Positions 28,912 to 38,239 of a stretch of DNA of 64,000 bases are shown here, in pieces. The stretch is from Rhodoferax lithotrophicus. GTDB taxonomy: Bacteria > Pseudomonadota > Gammaproteobacteria > Burkholderiales > Burkholderiaceae_C. The first letter of the stretch is position 1, and each line of letters begins with the position of its first letter. The stretch lies in contig NZ_AP024238.1 in the NCBI RefSeq assembly GCF_019973615.1, positions 4,361,989 through 4,425,988 on the forward strand, in the 5' to 3' direction. Position numbers and translations under genes: made by a program. A model generated the notes under the pieces. It was given only the letters and a program-made list of their open reading frames with translations. It ran no database searches and was not told the DNA's origin.

Positions 28912-31202
28912 GGCTTTTTGCTTTCAACGCCATCAAGGCGGGAAGTGGTCTGGGCTTGCGCCGCTGGGGTGGATGAGGATTCGGCCAAGGGCGTATCCAG
29001 CTCGGGCGCATACACCACGTAGCGGTCTCGCCCACCCGCCTTGGCGGCATACATGGCCACATCGGCATGGTGCGACAAGGTCGCTTCATCCAGCCCATGC
29101 TCAGGGTACAAGGCCACCCCGGCGCTGGAGGATATTTGCACACTCTGACCCAATGGCAAGTGAAACGGTTCACGCAAAGTGACATGGATTTTTTCAGCCA
29201 CGTAGGTGGCATCCTGCTTGTGCTGAATGGTGTTGAGCAGCACCACAAATTCGTCACCACCCAGGCGGGCCACGGTGTCGGACTCGCGCACGCAGGTGCG
29301 CAGCCGGTGCGCTACCGCCTGCAAAAGCTGGTCACCAGCAGCATGGCTATAGCGGTCATTGATCGGTTTGAATTTGTCCAGATCCACAAAAATCAGGGCC
29401 AATTGACCCCGATCCCGCTTGGCCTTGCTCATCGCCTGGTGCAAACGGTCAGTCAGCAAGCGCCGGTTGGGCAGTTGCGTCAAGGGGTCAAAAAAGGCCA
29501 GCCGCTTGACCTCGTCTTCGGCGGCTTTGCGCAGGGTGATGTCGGTGTGGGTGGCCACATAGTTGGTGACCAGCCCCGTGTCATCGCGTACCGCCGTGAT
29601 ACACAGCCAACAGGGAAATTCTTCGCCACTTTTGCGGGTGTTCCACACCTCCCCCTGCCAGCGGTGATGCTGCACCAGCTCAGACCACATGGCGGCGTAA
29701 TAGTCAACCTCATGGCGGCCTGATTTAAGCAGCCGCGGATTTTTCCCGACCACCTCTTCGGGGGCGTAACCAAACAACACGCAGAAAGCGTGGTTGACCC
29801 GCAGGATCTCGACCTGCGCATTGGTCACCAGCATACTTTCGTGCGACTCAAAGGCAGCTGCCGCCACGCGTAATTCACCCTCCAGCTGTTTGCGTTTGGT
29901 GACATCTTCCGTGGCACCAATCAGACGGCGTGGCACGCCATGGTCATCCGAATACAGCGCCGCCCGATTACGCATAAACCGCAGCTGACCATCGGGGCGG
30001 TGAATCTGGAAAGTCATGCCGAACGGCTGGTTATGTTGGATGGTGGCGCGCGTGGCCTCCCGCATACGCTGCAAATCTTGCGGGGGCAACAATTTGATCC
30101 AATCGTCATTACGCGGACTGGCGGCCTTGGGGTCCAAGCCAAACAGGGCAAACATGGCATCGTCCCACTGGTAACGTCTGGTCACTAGGTCAAATTCCCA
30201 GATGCCCACGCCACTGGCCTCCGTTGCCAGCTTGAACCGCTTGGCGGTCACGATTTTTTCGGCCCGCTGATGCTCAAAAACAAGCAAGGCCAAAACACTC
30301 AAAAAAACCAGCGCCAGATAGGCCAAGGACTGTTTGACCACCTCACCCTGCCATAGGCCGAATAAAGCAACGTGATCACGGCTCAACATCACCACCAATG
30401 GCTTGTCCATCGCCAACTCGGCAGGCCACACCGTGTGAAAAACCACCATGCGTGATTGCGGCAAGACATGCGCGAAATGACTCACGCTGCGCCCACTTTG
30501 AAAATGTAGCCGCAAGAGTTCAGAGGGTGCAGACTGGCGGGGGTCAGGCCCCTGCGCCGAGGGTGGCTGCTGGATAAACACCTGACCATCACCATGCACC
30601 AGCGCAACCTGCATATCCTCGCCGTAACGCACCGAGTTGATCAAAATCTGAAAGTCCACGGGGTCCAGGGCAGCTGAAAGCACACCAGCGAACTGCCCTT
30701 GCTCATCCAGCAACACACGTGTCAGATTGATCAGGTAATTGTTCAACACGGTCTTGAAAGGGGTACTGACGTACAACTGCGCCGGATTCAGCGACTTGCG
30801 TGGTGTTTGCACATAATCGCGCTGAAAAACATCACGCCCCAGCAACTCTGCCCGATTGGAAAAAGTCAACTTGCCTTGAGCATCGGTCACCAGGAAGGTA
30901 CGCACGGACGACATGGCGGCCTCCATGTTGCCCAAAGTCTTCAGGGCCTCACCCCGTCCGTCGGAATGCGCTTGCCAGTCTGGCACGGCTTGTTGAATTG
31001 ACAACAAACTCTGGTTGATGGCCGTGAGCTGGCGTGTCAGGTTGTCTCCAACCACTTTGGCCTGGGTGTCCAGGCGCGCCAACTCCTCACGCTCAATCCG
31101 CTCATATTCATGCCGCAAGCCAAGCCCCAACCACACACCGACAACCAACAAGGTGGTTGTCAGCAGCAGCCACGAGCGGCGGCGCAGCACGAAGTGTTTC
31201 AC
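28908..31202 (-). CDS. Membrane diguanylate cyclase (sensor, two PAS, GGDEF) inside the trp cluster
   Basis: A 764-residue protein predicted to make cyclic di-GMP. One membrane helix lies at about residues 12-32. A periplasmic Cache-like sensor (35-290) and a second helix (about 293-312) follow, then two PAS domains (about 330-580) and a GGDEF domain (about 585-745). The active-site motif is intact (ARLGGDEFVVLL). The inhibitory RxxD site is present as RESD five residues upstream. No EAL domain follows. Its GTG start at 31202 overlaps the trpE stop by four bases (GTGA), and its stop overlaps the trpG start (ATGA). Translation is therefore probably coupled to tryptophan genes. Whether signalling and tryptophan supply are linked is inference. 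Confidence 0.92.
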   Translation of the reverse strand: MKHFVLRRRSWLLLTTTLLVVGVWLGLGLRHEYERIEREELARLDTQAKVVGDNLTRQLTAINQSLLSIQQAVPDWQAHSDGRGEALKTLGNMEAAMSSVRTFLVTDAQGKLTFSNRAELLGRDVFQRDYVQTPRKSLNPAQLYVSTPFKTVLNNYLINLTRVLLDEQGQFAGVLSAALDPVDFQILINSVRYGEDMQVALVHGDGQVFIQQPPSAQGPDPRQSAPSELLRLHFQSGRSVSHFAHVLPQSRMVVFHTVWPAELAMDKPLVVMLSRDHVALFGLWQGEVVKQSLAYLALVFLSVLALLVFEHQRAEKIVTAKRFKLATEASGVGIWEFDLVTRRYQWDDAMFALFGLDPKAASPRNDDWIKLLPPQDLQRMREATRATIQHNQPFGMTFQIHRPDGQLRFMRNRAALYSDDHGVPRRLIGATEDVTKRKQLEGELRVAAAAFESHESMLVTNAQVEILRVNHAFCVLFGYAPEEVVGKNPRLLKSGRHEVDYYAAMWSELVQHHRWQGEVWNTRKSGEEFPCWLCITAVRDDTGLVTNYVATHTDITLRKAAEDEVKRLAFFDPLTQLPNRRLLTDRLHQAMSKAKRDRGQLALIFVDLDKFKPINDRYSHAAGDQLLQAVAHRLRTCVRESDTVARLGGDEFVVLLNTIQHKQDATYVAEKIHVTLREPFHLPLGQSVQISSSAGVALYPEHGLDEATLSHHADVAMYAAKAGGRDRYVVYAPELDTPLAESSSTPAAQAQTTSRLDGVESKKP

Positions 31203-32722
31203 TCCAGTCCTTCTTCCACCAGTTCAGCGGCCCGCAACAATGCACGCGCCTTGGCCTCGGTCTCTCTCCACTCCAGCTCAGGCACACTGTCAGCCACCAC
31301 GCCAGCCGCTGCCTGCACATAAAGCATCTGGTCTTTGATGATGCCGGTGCGGATGGCAATGGCCACATCCATGTCGCCAGCGTAGCTCAGGTAGCCACAG
31401 GCACCGCCATACAAGCCGCGCTTGGTGGGCTCCAGCTGGTCGATCAATTCCATCGCATGCACCTTGGGGGCACCGGTGAGGGTACCGGCCGGGAAAGTGG
31501 CCTTGAGCACGTCCATGCTGGTCATACCGTCCAGCAGCGTGCCCTCCACATTGCTCACGATGTGCATCACATGGCTGTAACGTTCCACGCAAAAAGCGTC
31601 CGTCACCTTGACGCTGCCAATCTTGGCAATGCGGCCAATGTCGTTACGCGCCAGGTCGATCAGCATGACGTGCTCGGCACGTTCCTTGGGGTCGTTGATC
31701 AACTCCACCTCGGCCGCTTTGTCAGCTTCGGGAGTTGCCCCGCGCGGGCGCGTGCCGGCCAGCGGGCGAATGGTGATTTTTTGCACCGGCTGGTCATCCT
31801 GCAACACCTGCTCCTGACGCACCAGAATCTCGGGCGAAGCACCCACCACATGAAAATCCGCCCCGTCAGCGGTGGCTCCGCTGAAGTTGTAGTAGTACAT
31901 GTAAGGGCTGGGATTCAGTGAGCGTAATGCCCGGTACAAACTCAGCGGCGACTGGGTGTAGGGTTTTTTGATGCGCTGGCCCACTTGCACCTGCATAAAG
32001 TCGCCCCCGGCAATCAGCTCCTTGGCACGCTCAACAGCGGCAATGTAATCCGCTTTGGCGAAGTCGCGTACAGCGGGTTGGCCTGCGCTAGGCAGCACTT
32101 GTGGCGCATGTACCGGTTGACTCAATCTGTTTTTGAGCTGCGTCAACCGATCAACCGCACCCTGATAAGCCTGTGGCTGGGTTGGATCAGCGTAGACCAT
32201 CAGGTAGAGCTTGCCCGACAGGTTGTCGATCACGGCCAGCTCCTCACACTGCAGCAGCACAATGTCTGGGCAACCCAGCTCATCGGGAGGGCAGGTCGCT
32301 TGCAGCTTTTTTTCGATGTAGCGCACGGCGTCGTAACCAAAATAGCCCGCCAGTCCACCACAAAAGCGCGGCATACCCGGCTGCAAAGCGACTTTGAAGC
32401 GCTTTTGATAATCCTCAATAAAGTCCAGTGGATTGGCGCTTGAGGTTTCCACCACCTGGCCATCGGTCACCACCTCGGTACGCGCCTGCACACCAAAGCC
32501 ACTGGCCCGCAGCAAAGTGCGTGCGGGCAAACCAATAAAGCTGTAACGCCCAAAACGCTCACCACCCACCACCGATTCAAGCAGGAAGCTGAAGGAGGCG
32601 TTGTTGGCCAGTTTCAAATAAAGGGAGAGTGGGGTTTCCAGGTCGGCAAAGGCTTGCGCCACCACCGGTATACGGTTGAAGCCCTGGGCACACAATTGGT
32701 CAAATTCAAGTTCGGAAATCAC
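31199..32722 (-). CDS. trpE: Anthranilate synthase component I
   Basis: A 507-residue chorismate-utilising enzyme making anthranilate. The C-terminal part has GVVADSVPELEWRETEAKARAL and the RPLAGTRPRGATPEAD region, DLARNDIGRIAKIGSVKV and FPAGTLTGAPKVHAMELI. The N-terminal feedback region shows LESVVGGERFGRYSFIG. It is the first gene of the trp cluster. The upstream 400 bases show no Trp-rich leader peptide. Confidence 0.97.
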   Translation of the reverse strand: MISELEFDQLCAQGFNRIPVVAQAFADLETPLSLYLKLANNASFSFLLESVVGGERFGRYSFIGLPARTLLRASGFGVQARTEVVTDGQVVETSSANPLDFIEDYQKRFKVALQPGMPRFCGGLAGYFGYDAVRYIEKKLQATCPPDELGCPDIVLLQCEELAVIDNLSGKLYLMVYADPTQPQAYQGAVDRLTQLKNRLSQPVHAPQVLPSAGQPAVRDFAKADYIAAVERAKELIAGGDFMQVQVGQRIKKPYTQSPLSLYRALRSLNPSPYMYYYNFSGATADGADFHVVGASPEILVRQEQVLQDDQPVQKITIRPLAGTRPRGATPEADKAAEVELINDPKERAEHVMLIDLARNDIGRIAKIGSVKVTDAFCVERYSHVMHIVSNVEGTLLDGMTSMDVLKATFPAGTLTGAPKVHAMELIDQLEPTKRGLYGGACGYLSYAGDMDVAIAIRTGIIKDQMLYVQAAAGVVADSVPELEWRETEAKARALLRAAELVEEGLE

Positions 32723-33125
32723 GATGAGTCTTTCAGTGAGATGCTGAACTGTAGATGACCTCTTTGATCCACGCCAGCTTGGGAGGCGTGTCTCATGGCA
32801 CCAGAGTCAGGATTTTCCTCTTTCAAGAGGTCACCTCAGGTTCAGCAGACAGCTTGGATGCTGCCGTGTTATGGACGCAAAAACAAATTCGTCAGACCAA
32901 TGCTGACGCGGCCAAGCCTGTACGCCAGGGCCAAGCCCCCCGGTCGCTGCAACCTGTGATGTGAATCCGGTGAATAAACATAAGCCAAGTGTAACAAAGC
33001 CGCCTGACGACCACAGGACGCACAGACCTTGTATTCCCCGCGTAAACCCTAGTGGGAAAAAAGAAAAGACCACCACACAATACCTTCCACAAAACAGTAC
33101 GGTCGTTCTTTTTAAAGGTTTATCC
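32723..33125. other. Gene-free stretch between trpE and the chalcone-isomerase-like gene
   Basis: This 403-base divergent intergenic region must hold the promoters of trpE (minus) and of the gene at 33126 (plus). I see no convincing ORF, no Trp-codon-rich leader and no clear sigma-70 box pair. One small palindrome (CCTCTT / AAGAGG, 32817-32830) lies about 95 bases before trpE. Confidence 0.5.
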
Positions 33126-33713
33126 ATGAAATTCATTCCACATTTGCTGGTCGCGTTAGTGGTCAGCCTGATGGCTTTCAACACGCTGGCGGCCACCCAG
33201 GAAATCCATGGGGTCAAGATAGAAGACAGCACCACCGTAGCAGGAAGTACCTTGCAACTCAACGGCGCGGGCACTCGCTACAAGGTAGTGTTCAAGGTTT
33301 ATGTGGCCAGCTTGTACCTGGCCCAAAAAGCCAGCACACCTGACGAGGTGGTCAACCACCCTGGGCCCAAGCGCCTGAGTGTGACCATGGTGCGCGACAT
33401 TGATGCGGCCGAACTGGGTAAATTGCTCACACGGGGTATTGAAGACAACATGGGAAAAGCCGCCATGTCCAAGCTGGTGCCGGGTCTGGTGCGTATGGGG
33501 GAAATGTTTGCCGCTCAGAAAAAAATGGTGGCGAGTGACAACTTTTTGATCGACTGGGTGCCGGGCAAAGGCACGGTCATCACCGTCAAAGGCATTGTGC
33601 AGGGTGAACCCTTCAAAGAACCCGAGTTTTTTACCGCCTTGATGTCCATCTGGCTGGGACCACAACCAGCCGACCACAAGCTGAAAGAGGCCTTGCTGGG
33701 TGCCGCCAAGTAG
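33126..33713 (+). CDS. Secreted chalcone-isomerase-like protein
   Basis: A 195-residue protein with a signal peptide (MKFIPHLLVALVVSLMAFNTLA, cut before ATQ). The mature part resembles the bacterial chalcone isomerase-like family: ATRYKVVFKVYVASLYL-type start, KRLSVTMVRDIDAAEL, FLIDWVPGKGTVITVKG. Function in bacteria is uncertain; the fold can bind fatty acids. I chose the ATG at 33126 because the longer open frame from 32961 has no family sequence before the signal peptide. Confidence 0.82.
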   Translation: MKFIPHLLVALVVSLMAFNTLAATQEIHGVKIEDSTTVAGSTLQLNGAGTRYKVVFKVYVASLYLAQKASTPDEVVNHPGPKRLSVTMVRDIDAAELGKLLTRGIEDNMGKAAMSKLVPGLVRMGEMFAAQKKMVASDNFLIDWVPGKGTVITVKGIVQGEPFKEPEFFTALMSIWLGPQPADHKLKEALLGAAK

Positions 33714-33817
33714 CGGTCGTGAAGCCCTACGGCTCCTTGAAAGTGAATTGACGGATGGTCTAAACGTGCCAGAATCCAAAGGCCTATAAAAAATCCTCAT
33801 CCCTATCAGGAGCCCCT

Positions 33818-34273
33818 ATGAAACACTCATTGATTCTTGCCACACTTGTTGGTGCGCTCTGCACACCTTTTGTCGCGCAGGCGCAAAACAAAGCGACGGC
33901 GGCAGAAGCTACCGCCATGGTTAAAAAAGGGGTGGCTTTTATCAAAGCCAATGGCAAGGAGAAAGCTTGGGCTGAAATCAGCGACAAAAATGGCCCCTTT
34001 ATTGACCGCGATTTGTACTTGGTGGTGTACGGACTCGATGGTGTGGTTCACGCGCATGGTGCAAACGCCAAAATGATTGGCAAAAACCTGATCGACCTGA
34101 AAGACATTGACGGCAAGGCTTTCGTCAAGGAGCGTGTAGAACTTGCCAAATCCAAAGGCACTTTCTGGCAAGACTACAAATTCACCAACCCGGTGAGCAA
34201 AAAAATCGAACCCAAAAGCATGTACTGCGAGAAGCTTGACGACGCTGTGGTCTGTGGCGGCATTTACAAATAG
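33818..34273 (+). CDS. Periplasmic single-Cache-domain protein
   Basis: A 151-residue secreted protein. The signal peptide is MKHSLILATLVGALCTPFVAQA. The mature part looks like a single calcium-channel/chemotaxis (sCache_2) domain: KKGVAFIKANGKEKAWAEI, FIDRDLYLVVYGLDGVVHAHG and the AKMIGKNLIDLKDIDGKAFV stretch. Such free domains bind small ligands in the periplasm. It lies 79 bases before a chemoreceptor gene, so it may present a ligand to it. This link is inference. Shine-Dalgarno-like AGGAG is seen just before the ATG. Confidence 0.8.
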   Translation: MKHSLILATLVGALCTPFVAQAQNKATAAEATAMVKKGVAFIKANGKEKAWAEISDKNGPFIDRDLYLVVYGLDGVVHAHGANAKMIGKNLIDLKDIDGKAFVKERVELAKSKGTFWQDYKFTNPVSKKIEPKSMYCEKLDDAVVCGGIYK

Positions 34274-34352
34274 CGCCACGGCCATCTGAACACAGCGGCG
34301 GGCAGCTTGGGCAACACCGCCCGCCTGATGGTTGGAATAGCAGGAAATCACC

Positions 34353-36155
34353 ATGAAGTTAAGCATCAAATTATTGCTGGCACCATTGCTGACCGCGGTC
34401 GCCCTGCTGCTGGCGGGGCAAATCAACGCCTTCCTGATGGCACGGGCAACGGACAAGGCTCGGGATGGCTACATCGCCAATCTTGAAGAGTTCAAAACCA
34501 TCACCGACGTTCAGCTCCAGCTGGGGCTCCTGCATGCCAGCGTCTACCGCACCCTGGGGGTGATTGGCTCCATGGACGAAACCCAAGTCAAGTCGTTTCG
34601 CGAGGACATTGCCAAACAACTCACCGGAATCCAACGTGTCGAACAAGCCCTGACAGACATGCAGGGGCTGGACGACACACTGCGGTCTTCCCTCAAAACG
34701 GTCAGTAGTCAAATTGATGCTTATGCCAAACAGGCCGATTCAGCCATCGACCTGTCCTCCGTGGACCCCAACACCGGCATTGCAGCAATGCAAAGTGCCG
34801 ATACCACGTTTATTGGCCTGAACAAAACCATTGCCACCCTGGAAACAGGTTTTGAGCAGCATGCCGAATCTGTCAGTGATGCCGCCAAGGCGCAGTCCAG
34901 CACCACCAATCTGATTTTGGCGCTGCTCTCGGTGCTGATTGCCGGGCTGGCCGTGGGTTTGTCCTGGCTCATGCAGAAAAAATTTGTACATGAATTGGTC
35001 CGTGCGGCCAACGTGGCCAAAGCGGCTGCAGACGGTGATCTGACCCAGGATACCCGCACCTCTCGCCAGGACGAAGTGGGGGATGTGATCCACGCATTGG
35101 CGGCCATGCAGAAAAAATTGGCCCATCTGGTGCAGCAGGTACGTCACGGCAGTGAAAGCGTCGCCACCGCCAGCATTGAGATCGCCCAAGGCAACCAGGA
35201 CTTGAGCAGCCGCACCGAAAACCAGGCCAGCGCCCTGGAGCAAACCGCCGCCAGCATGGAAGAGTTGTCCTCCACCGTCAAACAAAACGCCGACAACGCC
35301 CGCCAGGCCAACCAGCTGGCCATGAATGCCAGCAGCGTCGCCGTGCAAGGTGGTGAAGTCGTGTCCCAGGTGGTGCACACCATGAAAGGCATCAATGAGG
35401 CCAGCCGCAAGATCAGCGACATCATCAGCGTCATAGACGGCATTGCCTTCCAGACCAACATCCTGGCGCTGAATGCCGCCGTGGAAGCCGCCCGTGCCGG
35501 TGAGCAAGGCCGTGGCTTTGCCGTAGTGGCCTCCGAGGTGCGCTCACTGGCCGGGCGCAGTGCCGAAGCCGCCAAGGAAATCAAGGCCTTGATCAACACC
35601 AGTGTCGAGCGGGTTGAACAAGGCACCACGCTGGTGGATCAGGCGGGCACCACCATGCAGGAAGTGGTCAACAGCATTCGCCGGGTGACCGACATCATGG
35701 GCGAAATCAGCGCGGCCAGCAACGAGCAAAGCCAGGGGGTCAGCCAGGTGGGTGAAGCGGTCACCCAAATGGATCAGGTGACCCAGCAGAATGCGGCGCT
35801 GGTGGAGGAAATGGCTGCCGCAGCCAGCAGCCTGAAATCCCAGGCGCAGGAATTGGTACAAACCGTGGCGGTGTTCAAGCTGGGCACCGGTGATGTGACC
35901 CACACGGTGGTGCCCACGGCGGCCGTGCGCGCACACCCACCCAAGGTCAGCCATTTCAAAGGGCCGGATCGCCGGGCCAGCGGCACCCCCAAGGGGGCTG
36001 CAGCCCGTGGCCACAGCGCACCTTCCAGCCGCCCAGCCCCGGCCAAAGCCCCCAGCGCAGCACCGTCCCCTTTGGCGGCACCGGCCCTCAAGCCACCGCC
36101 CCAAGCTGTGGCTCAGGCTAGTGGCAGCAGTGATGGGGATTGGGAGACGTTTTAA
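34353..36155 (+). CDS. Methyl-accepting chemotaxis protein with CheR/CheB tether
   Basis: A 600-residue chemoreceptor. TM1 lies at about residues 7-28, a helical periplasmic domain at 30-185, TM2 at 187-207 and HAMP at about 208-262. The signalling domain has the highly conserved hairpin tip (QTNILALNAAVEAARAGEQG). A long Ala/Pro-rich linker follows. The last five residues are DWETF, close to the NWETF pentapeptide that binds CheR and CheB in enterobacterial receptors. This suggests a high-abundance, adaptation-competent receptor. A Cache protein gene lies directly upstream. No che genes are in the window. Confidence 0.93.
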   Translation: MKLSIKLLLAPLLTAVALLLAGQINAFLMARATDKARDGYIANLEEFKTITDVQLQLGLLHASVYRTLGVIGSMDETQVKSFREDIAKQLTGIQRVEQALTDMQGLDDTLRSSLKTVSSQIDAYAKQADSAIDLSSVDPNTGIAAMQSADTTFIGLNKTIATLETGFEQHAESVSDAAKAQSSTTNLILALLSVLIAGLAVGLSWLMQKKFVHELVRAANVAKAAADGDLTQDTRTSRQDEVGDVIHALAAMQKKLAHLVQQVRHGSESVATASIEIAQGNQDLSSRTENQASALEQTAASMEELSSTVKQNADNARQANQLAMNASSVAVQGGEVVSQVVHTMKGINEASRKISDIISVIDGIAFQTNILALNAAVEAARAGEQGRGFAVVASEVRSLAGRSAEAAKEIKALINTSVERVEQGTTLVDQAGTTMQEVVNSIRRVTDIMGEISAASNEQSQGVSQVGEAVTQMDQVTQQNAALVEEMAAAASSLKSQAQELVQTVAVFKLGTGDVTHTVVPTAAVRAHPPKVSHFKGPDRRASGTPKGAAARGHSAPSSRPAPAKAPSAAPSPLAAPALKPPPQAVAQASGSSDGDWETF

Positions 36156-36167
36156 ACGCTATCTATT

Positions 36168-36206
36168 CAATAGCTACTTACGCTTATACAGAAAGGACCA
36201 GAGGCC
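36168..36206. repeat. Dispersed repeat copy between the chemoreceptor and recQ
   Basis: On the + strand CAATAGCTACTTACGCTTAT then ACAGAAAGGACCAGAGGCC. It aligns with the reverse strand of the copy at 58121-58163 (CAATAGCTACTTAGGCTTTA...ACCAGAGGC). It is in the intergenic space after the chemoreceptor stop. Confidence 0.6.
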
Positions 36207-36248
36207 AATTCAGCACATAAAACCCTGATCAGGAGCATCGGCGCGGGC

Positions 36249-38093
36249 TTATCCCCCGTTGATCACGTCCAGAACCGCTTGCCCATACGCCTCCAGCTTG
36301 CGGGCACCAATACCGCTGATGCCCTGCAAATCCGCCAGTGACTGCGGCGCAGACTGCGCAATGGCCGCCAGCGTGGCATCGTGAAAAATTACATAAGCGG
36401 GCAGGTTGTGCTCTTTGGCCACCCCGGCGCGCCAGGTTTTCAGGGCGGCAAAGCGGTGTTGCCCGGCGCTATCCAACGCCAGCGGCGCTTTGGGAGCAGT
36501 CCCCGAAGCCGCACGGCGTGCCTTGCGCTGGGCCAGGGCCGCCAGCGACACCCGCAGGCGCACCGGCACCTCACCTTTGAGCACCGCGCGCGAGGCTTCG
36601 GTGAGTTTCAGGGTGTTGAACGCTTGTGCATCCACCGCCACGGCACCAATCGCCATCAGCTGGCGCAGAACAGCGCGCCATTGTGATTCCGACAAATCAG
36701 CACCAATGCCAAAAGTGCTCACGTTGGCGTGACCGTACTGGGTGATTTTGTCGGTGGTTTTGCCGCGCAAAATGTCCATCACATGGCCGGAGCCAAAACC
36801 AAAGCCACTCATTTGCTGCACCCGGTAGATGGTGGAGAGCAGCTTGCGCGCCGCATCGGTGGCATCCCAGACCTCGGGCGGGTGCAGGCAGTTGTCACAA
36901 TTGCCGCAGGGCTGGCTGTCTTCGTCAAAGTAGCGCAACAAGCGCACCCGGCGGCAATCGGTGGCCTCGGCCAGGCCCAGCAAGGCTTCGAGTTTGCCGC
37001 GCAGGCCTTGCTTGAACTCCTCGCCAGCCGGGCTCTCGTCGATCATGCGGCGCTGGTTCACCACGTCTTGCAGGCCGTAACACATCCAGGCATCGGCGGC
37101 CTGGCCATCACGCCCGGCGCGGCCGGTTTCCTGGTAGTAGCCCTCAATGTTTTTCGGCATGTCCAAGTGTGCAACAAAACGCACATCGGGCTTGTCAATG
37201 CCCATACCAAAGGCGATGGTGGCCACCATCACCACGCCTTCGGTGCGCAGAAACTGGTCCTGGTTGGCCTGGCGCACCCGCGTATCCAGCCCGGCGTGGT
37301 AGGGCAAAGCGGCAATACCCTCGTCACACAGCAAGTCGGCGACCTCTTCCACCCGCTTGCGCGACTGGCAATACACCACACCGGCATCACCCAGGTGTTC
37401 GTCGCGGATGAAGCGCAGCAGCTGCTGCGTGGCATCACGTTTCTCCACAATGGTGTAACGGATGTTGGGGCGGTCAAAACTGCTGACAAACAGGCGCGCC
37501 TCCTGCAGTTGCAAGCGCTCGATGATGTCGGCGCGAGTCAACGCATCGGCGGTGGCGGTGAGCGCGATGCGCGGCACCTGGGGGTAGCGCTCGTGCAACA
37601 CCGTCAAGGCGCGGTATTCAGGACGGAAGTCGTGGCCCCATTGGCTCACGCAATGCGCCTCGTCAATGGCAAACAGGCTCAGTTGGCCACGTTCGTACAA
37701 GGAGTCGAGTTGGGCCAGAAAGCGTGGGGTGTTGATGCGCTCGGGCGCAGCGTACAGCAGGGTGATATTGCCCTGCACCAGGCGGCGCTCGGTGTCCGAG
37801 GCTTCCTGCATCGACAGCGTGGAGTTCAGAAAGGCGGCGCTGACCCCGGCCTCGTGCAGCGCGCCGACTTGGTCGTGCATCAGCGCAATCAGCGGCGAGA
37901 TCACCACCGTGATGCCCTGCCCGGCCTGCTGGCGGGCAATCGCCGGAATCTGGTAACACAGGCTTTTGCCACCGCCCGTGGGCATCAACACCAGGGCATC
38001 GCCCCCGGCGGTGACGTGCTCAATGATGTCGTGTTGTGGCCCGCGGAAATGGGGATAGCCAAAAACCGTTTGAAGAATGGATTGGATAGACAA
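36249..38093 (-). CDS. recQ: ATP-dependent DNA helicase RecQ
   Basis: A 614-residue SF2 helicase for recombination and replication-fork repair. Walker A is MPTGGGKSLCYQIPA. The motif II box is FAIDEAHCVSQWGHDFRPEY. Motif VI QETGRAGRDGQ is intact. The zinc-binding RQC part has CGNCDNC, and a C-terminal HRDC domain ends LQGISGIGARKLEAYG. All three domains are full length. Confidence 0.97.
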   Translation of the reverse strand: MSIQSILQTVFGYPHFRGPQHDIIEHVTAGGDALVLMPTGGGKSLCYQIPAIARQQAGQGITVVISPLIALMHDQVGALHEAGVSAAFLNSTLSMQEASDTERRLVQGNITLLYAAPERINTPRFLAQLDSLYERGQLSLFAIDEAHCVSQWGHDFRPEYRALTVLHERYPQVPRIALTATADALTRADIIERLQLQEARLFVSSFDRPNIRYTIVEKRDATQQLLRFIRDEHLGDAGVVYCQSRKRVEEVADLLCDEGIAALPYHAGLDTRVRQANQDQFLRTEGVVMVATIAFGMGIDKPDVRFVAHLDMPKNIEGYYQETGRAGRDGQAADAWMCYGLQDVVNQRRMIDESPAGEEFKQGLRGKLEALLGLAEATDCRRVRLLRYFDEDSQPCGNCDNCLHPPEVWDATDAARKLLSTIYRVQQMSGFGFGSGHVMDILRGKTTDKITQYGHANVSTFGIGADLSESQWRAVLRQLMAIGAVAVDAQAFNTLKLTEASRAVLKGEVPVRLRVSLAALAQRKARRAASGTAPKAPLALDSAGQHRFAALKTWRAGVAKEHNLPAYVIFHDATLAAIAQSAPQSLADLQGISGIGARKLEAYGQAVLDVINGG

Positions 38094-38113
38094 CTTGATT
38101 TACTACTATTTTT

Positions 38114-38146
38114 ATAGCTTGTTACGCTTATTTTACAAGCGTCAGA
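38114..38146. repeat. Dispersed repeat copy upstream of recQ
   Basis: The + strand has AGCTTGTTACGCTTATTTTA then CAAGCGTCAGAGAG. It shares its first 14 bases with the reverse strand of the copy at 28283-28317. It forms a CGCTT / AAGCG hairpin in the recQ upstream region. Confidence 0.6.
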
Positions 38147-38239
38147 GAGAAAAATTGCTTGCAATTTCGGCAAAAATAGCCACTCCCTGCAGCGTGGTTC
38201 GGCCCAACCTGGCCTGTGTCGCGCACAGCGCAGGAGGGT

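Noticed and set aside
32723..33000. Trp-codon leader peptide and attenuator before trpE
   Set aside because: No short ORF with tandem Trp codons and no terminator/antiterminator pair was found.
36729..38117. A 462-codon plus-strand frame opposite recQ
   Set aside because: Antisense shadow of an intact recQ; no recognisable domain and no ribosome site.
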